From positions 242,071,183 to 242,135,182 of the forward strand of contig NC_071355.1 of assembly GCF_943734655.1 (NCBI RefSeq): a stretch of 64,000 nt of DNA, read 5' to 3'. Source of the stretch: Sabethes cyaneus. Lineage: Eukaryota > Arthropoda > Insecta > Diptera > Culicidae. Of this stretch, positions 58,140-64,000 are shown one piece after another. Each line of letters begins with the position of its first letter. Within the stretch, counting starts at the first letter, position 1. The notes beneath the pieces are model-generated. The model saw nothing but the letters and a program-made list of their open reading frames with translations, did not search any database and was not told the origin of the DNA. The position numbers and the translations under genes are program-made.

Positions 58140-59095
58140 TGAATGATTTGAATGATATTTGAATGATTCATTTGGTGAAGAATTTTATGAAAAATCAAAT
58201 TTAGACTGTAAATAAATTGCAAATGGAAAGTGCTCTAAAACGTGCTGAAATAAATTACAGCTAAATCTTAGTTGCAAATAATGTCCAACAGATTGAACAT
58301 AAATAAACTGGACACGAATTAAATTGAAACGGAATTGGAATATAATGAGATTATAAAATAAACAAAAAGCGAATTAAAATAGGCTAAAATGAATTTAAAA
58401 CAAACGAAAATTGAAGAATATGTTAAATTATTTAAAAATAAATTCCAGATGGAAGATCAAATAACCGGAAATTAAATGCAAATAAATCAAAAATAGTTTG
58501 ACAAAGAAAAAGTGAAAGAAATGAAAGTAGAGGGAATAAAAATTGCATTAAATAAAAGTGAACTGAAATTAAAAATGAACTGTAAAGAAAAATGACATAA
58601 AAATCAAGACAAATTATGCTTTTAATGAATTAAAAACCAACCAACGACAAAGACGGTGAACTGAAAATAAATTGAATCCAACCAAAAGTGAATTGCAAAT
58701 GAACCGGATATAAACTCAAAATAATCAGGAAAAATAAAACTAAAAATCATACTAAAAAAACTAAACTAAATAACATGATTCGGAGATGACCTTATGACAG
58801 GCTTAAAATTAACAAAAAACTAACTGAAACTGTACCATAAAGCGAGAGCGAGAAAAAGCAAGTATGGCAAGAAAACGGAAAATAAACCAAAATAATTACG
58901 AAAATTGTAAATGAAAACAACTTAACAATGAATTGAAAATAGACTGTAAAAAAATTAAATTGAGCACAAATGAAGCAAAAATTAAGCAAATGAAAATTAG
59001 CCCAAAATGAATTGATTTCAAACAAACTGTAAATTGAGAAGATGAACCGAAAATTTAAATTAAATCGAAAATGAACTAAAAATGGATCAAAAACA
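58140..59095. repeat. Degenerate 11-bp minisatellite, GAACTGAAAAT type, block 1
   Basis: Diverged tandem copies of a unit near GAACTGAAAATAA or AAATGAACTGA, with a period around 11 bp and many indels. The unit differs from the adjacent GTCGTC array. Frame 58792-59208 (minus) is a Phe-rich artefact of the repeat. Confidence 0.75.
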
Positions 59096-59099
59096 TAAT

Positions 59100-60425
59100 G
59101 AAAATAGACCTTACATCGAAAAAGTCGACAATTAGTTATCAAAAAGTCTTTGAAAACTTGACACAAAGTCGTCAAAGAGTAATTAAAAAGTCGCCTGAAA
59201 ATCGTCATAAAACCGATAGAAAACCGTCAAAAATTCATAAAATATCGTGTAAAACTTGTCACAAAAACATCAAAAAATCGTCAGAAAAGTATCAAAAACT
59301 TCTCGAAAACCCATAAAAAAGTCGTCAAAAATCATAGGTTCTAGGAACCCGCAAGAAAGTCACCAGAAAGTTGTCAGAAAGTCGTCAAAAAGACGTCAGG
59401 ATCTTAAAAAACGTCAGAAAATCGGCAGAAAGTAAGCAAAAACCTTTGAAAAGTTGTCAGAAAATCACAAAAAATCGTAAGAGTCGTCAAAAAGTCGTGA
59501 CAACTAATCAAAAAATCGATAAATAGTCGAAAAAAAGTCTTCAGACATTTGTCAGAAAATCGTCAAACAGTCATCAGAAAATCGACAGGAAGTCGTAAAA
59601 AAGTTGTCAATTCATAAAAAAAATCGTCGAAAAATCGTCAGAATCTTCAAGAAGTTGCCAGAAAATCGTCAAAATGTCGTCAGAAAAAAATTCTAAAAAT
59701 CCTCTGAGAATCAGAAAATCATCAAAAAGTCGTCAGAAATACGTCAAAAAATCATCGCAAAATTGTAAAAAAAATCTTCAAAAAGCTGTCACATTATCAT
59801 TTGAAAATCGACTCCAAATTGTCAAAAAGCCATTGAAAATCGTCATAAAGTCGATAATGCGCCTTCCAAAATTCTTCTGAAAATCGTCAAAAAACTGAAA
59901 ACAAATCTTTAAAAAGTCATTAGGAGCTCATAAGAAAGTTGTCAGCAAAACACCAGAAAGTTGTCAGAAAGTCGCCAAGAAGTCATCAAAAGATCGACAA
60001 AAAGTCACCAAAGACTCGTCATAACGTCGACGAAAAGCTTTCAGAAAATCGTCAGAATTTCATCAAAAAGTCGACAAAAAGTGATCAAAAAATCGCAAAA
60101 AAAAAAGAAAGTTGGCGAAAGGCCTAAAAAAGTCATAAATTAGTCATCAAAAAGTCTTTAAAAAGTTAACACAAAGTCGTCAAACAGTCATTCAAAGTTC
60201 ACCTGAAAGTCGTCAGAAAGTCGTCAGAAAACAGTCAAAAATTCATAAAATGTCATATAAAAGTTGTCACAAAATCATCAAAAATTCGTCAAAAAATATT
60301 CAAAAAGTTGTCGAAAAACCATCAAAAAGTCGTCAAAAGTCGTTAGGAAGTCATAAAAGTCATAAAAAACTTTAAAAAGTTGACAAAAAGTGGCAAAACA
60401 GTCATTAAAAAGTAATCTGAAAGTA
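59100..60425 (+). repeat. Degenerate 11-bp minisatellite, GTCGTCAGAAA type, block 1
   Basis: Diverged tandem copies of GTCGTCAGAAA or GTCGTCAAAAA with a period near 11 bp. It is the reverse complement of the CTTTCAGATGA array at 1026-3895. A landmark TCGATAATGCGCCTTCC at about 59851 recurs in block 2, showing higher-order duplication. Frames here give Ser/Lys/Gln-rich artefacts. Confidence 0.9.
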
Positions 60426-60915
60426 AGACTGTGCGAGATCTCTCGAAGTTTCGTTCCAAAATAAAAATGCATTTAACATAATTGAAAAACAAATAAAAAA
60501 TGCACCGAAAACAAATTGAAACGTACTGGATAGGAACTGAACATAAACCGAAAAAGAATGCAAAATTAACTGCAATAAACTGAAAATGAATACAATATAA
60601 ATTGAAAGCAAGCTGAAAATAAACCAAATGGTCATTTAACACAAACTGAAAAAGAAAAGAAAAAAATACAGGAAAACAAAGGATATAAATCATATTGAAA
60701 ATAGAATGCAGAATATTCTACTGCAACTACTATTCTACAGAACTACTGAAAACAAACAAAAAAGAAACATAAAATGCATATGAAATGAACTAATAATTGA
60801 CGAAAAGTGAATTGAAAACAACAAGAAATACCTAAAAGGACAGACCAATTGCAAATAAACTGTAAATAAACTAAACACAATCCTAAGAGAAACACAGTAA
60901 ATTGCCAACAAGTTT
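60426..60915. repeat. GAACTGAAAAT minisatellite, block 2
   Basis: The sequence switches abruptly from the GTCGTC unit back to the GAACTGAAAAT unit seen at 58140-59095 (TGAAAATGAATACA, AAGCTGAAAATAAACC). It is preceded by about 50 bp of neither type (GTGCGAGATCTCTCGAAG). Confidence 0.75.
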
Positions 60916-60919
60916 TTCT

Positions 60920-63900
60920 AAATTTGTCGGAAAGTTCTGAGGAAATCGTCAAGAAATTACTATAAACCCTTCGAAAAGCCGTGAAATGTCGTCAAAATCG
61001 CTCAAAATCGTCTAAAAGTTATAACAAAATCATCAGAAATTCATCAAAAAGTCATCGCAAAGTCGTAAAAAAGTCGTTAGTTAGTCATAAAAAATCATCA
61101 AAAAGCTGTCAGATTGTTATTTGAAAGTCGACACAAAATCGTCAAAAAACCAGTGTAAATGGTCAGAAAGTCGTCTTAAAGTCCATAATGCACCTTCCGA
61201 AAGTTTTTGAAAATCGTCAAAAAGTTGTCGATAAACCATTAAAAAATCTTGAAATTTAATCTTTAAAAAGTCGTTAGAATCTCGTAAGAAAGTTGTTCGT
61301 AAGGGACCAAAAAAGTAGTCAGAAAGTCGTCAGAAAAACCGTCAAAAAGTTATCACGAAATCATCAGAAAGTGGTCAGAAATTCGTCAAAAAGTCATAGG
61401 AAAGTCGTAAAACGGTCGTCAGTTGGTCATAAAAAAGCCTCAAAACGTTGTCAGCTTGAAAATCGACACAAAACCGTCAAAAAGCCATTGTAAGTCGTCA
61501 AAAAGTCGATAATGCACCTTCCGAAAATCTTCTGAAAATCGTTAAAAAGTTCCATCCAAGTCGAAAATCCATCAGAAAATCTTGAAACAAAGCCAAACAG
61601 ACGCGTGACGTAGCATTCTGTTTGACCGGCCCTTAAGAAAGTTGTCAGAAAATCGTCACAAAGTGATCAAAAGAATGGTACAAATTCGCCGTCAAGTCGA
61701 CAAAAAGCTCTCAAAAAATCGTCAATAAGTCGACAGACAATGTTCAAAAAGTCGTAAAAAAAGAAAGTCGGCGAAAGGGTTTGAAGATGTTGTCTGTTAG
61801 ACAGAAAGTCGTCGGAAAATTTTCAAAAAATTGTCAAAAAGCCACCATAAAAAGTTGTCAAAAAGCCACCATAAAAAGTCGTCAAAAATCTGTAACAAGT
61901 TGTTAGGAACTCGTATAAAATTGTGTTGCCAGAAAGTTGTCAGAAAGTCGTCAAAAAGATATCAGAAAATCGTCAAAAGATCGGCAAAAAGGTTTTAATA
62001 AGTAGTTAGAATTTTTTTAAAATATCATAACAAATCGTCACAAAATCAAAAAGTTGTCAAAAAGTCGTAAGAAGTAATCAAAAAGTCATTAAAAAATCAT
62101 AAAATAGTCGACCAAAAAGTCTTCAGACATTTGTCAGAAAATCGCTAGAAGCTCTTCAAAAAGTTGTCAGAAAATCAACAGAAAGTTGCAAACGGGTTGT
62201 CAATCCATTATAAAAATCGTCGAAAAGTCGTCAGAATCTTCAAAATGTTTTCGTCAAAAAGTCGGAAAAATGTCAAAATTTCGTTAGAAAATCGATAAAA
62301 AACGTCGTTAGAGAATCATTGGAAAATTATCAAGAAGCCATCCAAAAATAGCCAGTCTTCAAAAAGCCCTTTAGAAAAGATAAAAAATGATCACAAGTGG
62401 TCAAAAAGTCATCAAAATGTCATTACAAACTCGACAAAAAGTCAGCATAAAGTCGACAAAAAGTCGTCAGTAAATCGTTAGAAACTCGTCAAAAACAAGA
62501 CAGAAAGTCTGCGAAAAGTCGTAAAAAGGTCGTCGAATTATCATCAGAAAGTCGACAAAAGATATAAAATCGTCAAAAAGTCAGAATCAGAAATTCGTTA
62601 TAATGTCGACAAAGAATATTCAGTATGAAAATCGTCAAAAATCGTTAAAAACTCATCAAACGTCGTCAGAAAGCCGTCGAAAAGTCGTAAGTAATTTGCC
62701 AATTACTCGTCGTTAGAATGTCTTCAGAAAGTCGACATAAAGCCGTCAAAAAGTCATTACAAAGTCGTGAGGAAACAATCAAAAAGTCGGCAGAAAGCTG
62801 CCAGAAAGTTATTAGAGAATCGACAAATCAAAAAATTGTCAGAAAGTCGGCAGAAATTCGTCAGATGGGCAGATCATCAAAAAGTGTCCGAAAAACCATT
62901 AAAAACATGTCAAAAATCATCAAATAGTCTTCAGAAAGTCTGAACAGAAAGTCGTCATAAAGTTAAGTCGTCAAAACTGAGAAATAGTGGTAAAAACTCA
63001 TTTCAAAGTCGTCAACAAGTTAGAATCAGAGTCCTCAGAAAATTGTCAAAAAGTTGTAAGAAGTCGCCAAAAAGTTCTACAAAACGTTAACACAAAATCG
63101 CCAAAAAGTCATCAAAAATTTGAAAAAAAACCTTCAATGGTCATCAGAAAATTGTCAAAAAATCTTAAAAAGTCGTAATCATAATGTTGACAAAAACAGA
63201 AAATCGACAAAAAGTCTTCAGAAAGTAATTAGAAAATCTTCAAAAAGTCATCAGAAAGTCATCTACTTTATAGTAGTAAAAAGTCGTCAGTAAATCGTTA
63301 AAAAATCGCCAAAAACACGACAGAAAATCGTCGAAAGGTCATAAAAAGGTCGTCAAATGATCATAGAAAAATTGTTAAAAAGTAATTGGATTGTCATCAG
63401 AAAGTCCACAAATAATTGACATAAAATCGTCAAAACTTTGTCTTAAAGTCGATAAAGAGCCTTCAGAACATCGTCAGAAAATCAACAAAAAATCGTCAGA
63501 AACTCAGCAAAACGTCGTCAAAAAGTGGTAAATAAGGCGTCAATTAGTCATCCGAAAGTCATTAGAATGTCTCCAAAAAGTCGACAAGAAGTCGACACAA
63601 AGTCGTAAAAAAGTTGATAGAAAATCAACAAAAAGTTGTCACAAAGTCATCAAAAAATTGTCAAATAGTCGGCAGAAATTCGTTAGAAAGTCTTGCGCAA
63701 ATCATCAAAAAGTGTTCGAAAAACCGTCAAAAAATCGTCAAAAATCATCAAATAGTCAGGAAGGAAGTCTGGATAGAAAGTTGTCATAAAGTTACAAAGT
63801 CGTCAAAACTGAGAAATAGTGGCCAAAAACTCAAAAAAAAAAATCGTCAAAAAATCATCATAAAGTCCTTAGAAAATCCTAAAGAAGTTTTCAGTCAGAA

Positions 63901-64000
63901 AATTATCAAAAAGCCGTAAGAAATCGTCAAAAAGTTGTCAAAAATTCTACAAACCGTCGACACACAATCGTCAAAACTTCATCAAAAAGTCGTCATAAAT
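60920..64000 (+). repeat. GTCGTCAGAAA minisatellite, block 2, running off the window
   Basis: The same 11-bp unit as block 1. Higher-order copies are visible: ATAATGCACCTTCCGAAA near 61185 and 61508 (323 bp apart), and a ~150-bp stretch ending CAAAACTGAGAAATAGTGG near 62975 and 63805 (about 830 bp apart). A short non-repeat insert with ACGCGTGACGTAGCATTCTG lies near 61599-61618. No gene is present. Confidence 0.9.

Noticed and set aside
59098..63919. Ser/Lys/Gln-rich frames across the right-hand arrays
   Set aside because: They are artefacts of the GTCGTCAGAAA unit, with stops scattered through all frames.
59100..64000. CRISPR-like array
   Set aside because: The units are 11 bp, degenerate and contiguous, with no conserved repeat and unique spacer pattern; the DNA is eukaryotic.

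Overview
The window looks like nuclear DNA of a culicine mosquito, probably Aedes or a close relative. It is AT-rich, has multi-kilobase introns, and is dense with decayed transposons of kinds I associate with mosquitoes: RTE- and Jockey-like non-LTR elements, a BEL/Pao fragment, a DD37E-type mariner, a tRNA-headed SINE and many palindromic MITEs. No bacterial or plasmid architecture is visible. The species call is inference from repeat content.

The only convincing host gene lies on the minus strand. Four exons (55503-55328, 46997-46859, 38394-38223, 31523-31326) join in frame through good splice sites. They encode the second half of a methuselah-like secretin-type GPCR: TM4, extracellular loop 2, TM5, TM6, TM7 and a short Asn/Thr-rich tail ending at a stop codon. 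The 5' exons (ectodomain, TM1-TM3) were not found and probably lie beyond base 64000.

Layout. 1-4 kb: a palindromic hAT-type MITE, then a degenerate 11-bp minisatellite (CTTTCAGATGA type) interrupted by a SINE that itself carries a further insertion. 4-9 kb: mostly unassigned DNA with a perfect TA-flanked hairpin MITE and an element with ~90-bp internal tandem repeats. 9.3-10.7 kb: a Transib-like element with 5-bp target duplications. 10.7-18.2 kb: two Jockey-like RT relics, a second hAT-type MITE and a TG-containing mosquito repeat. 18.2-22 kb: unassigned. 22-27 kb: RTE-like, BEL/Pao and mariner relics. 27-31.3 kb: unassigned, probably including the GPCR 3' UTR. 31.3-55.5 kb: the GPCR gene, whose introns hold a ~4.9-kb GGATTTGGATT minisatellite, more RT relics, SINE pieces, tRNA-like repeats, a pogo-like element, an element with subterminal TAATTCTGCGCA motifs, and two inverted copies of a module-built element. 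55.5-57.9 kb: unassigned, GC-richer. 57.9-64 kb: two different 11-bp degenerate minisatellites in alternating blocks.

No clear novel multi-gene system is present. The most interesting signals are structural: three or more unrelated degenerate repeats sharing an ~11-bp period, palindromic MITE families with different ends but a shared core, a Transib-like element ending in a CACAGTG heptamer, nested insertions with readable target duplications, and dispersed tRNA-like units with a Gly(ACC)-type anticodon loop.
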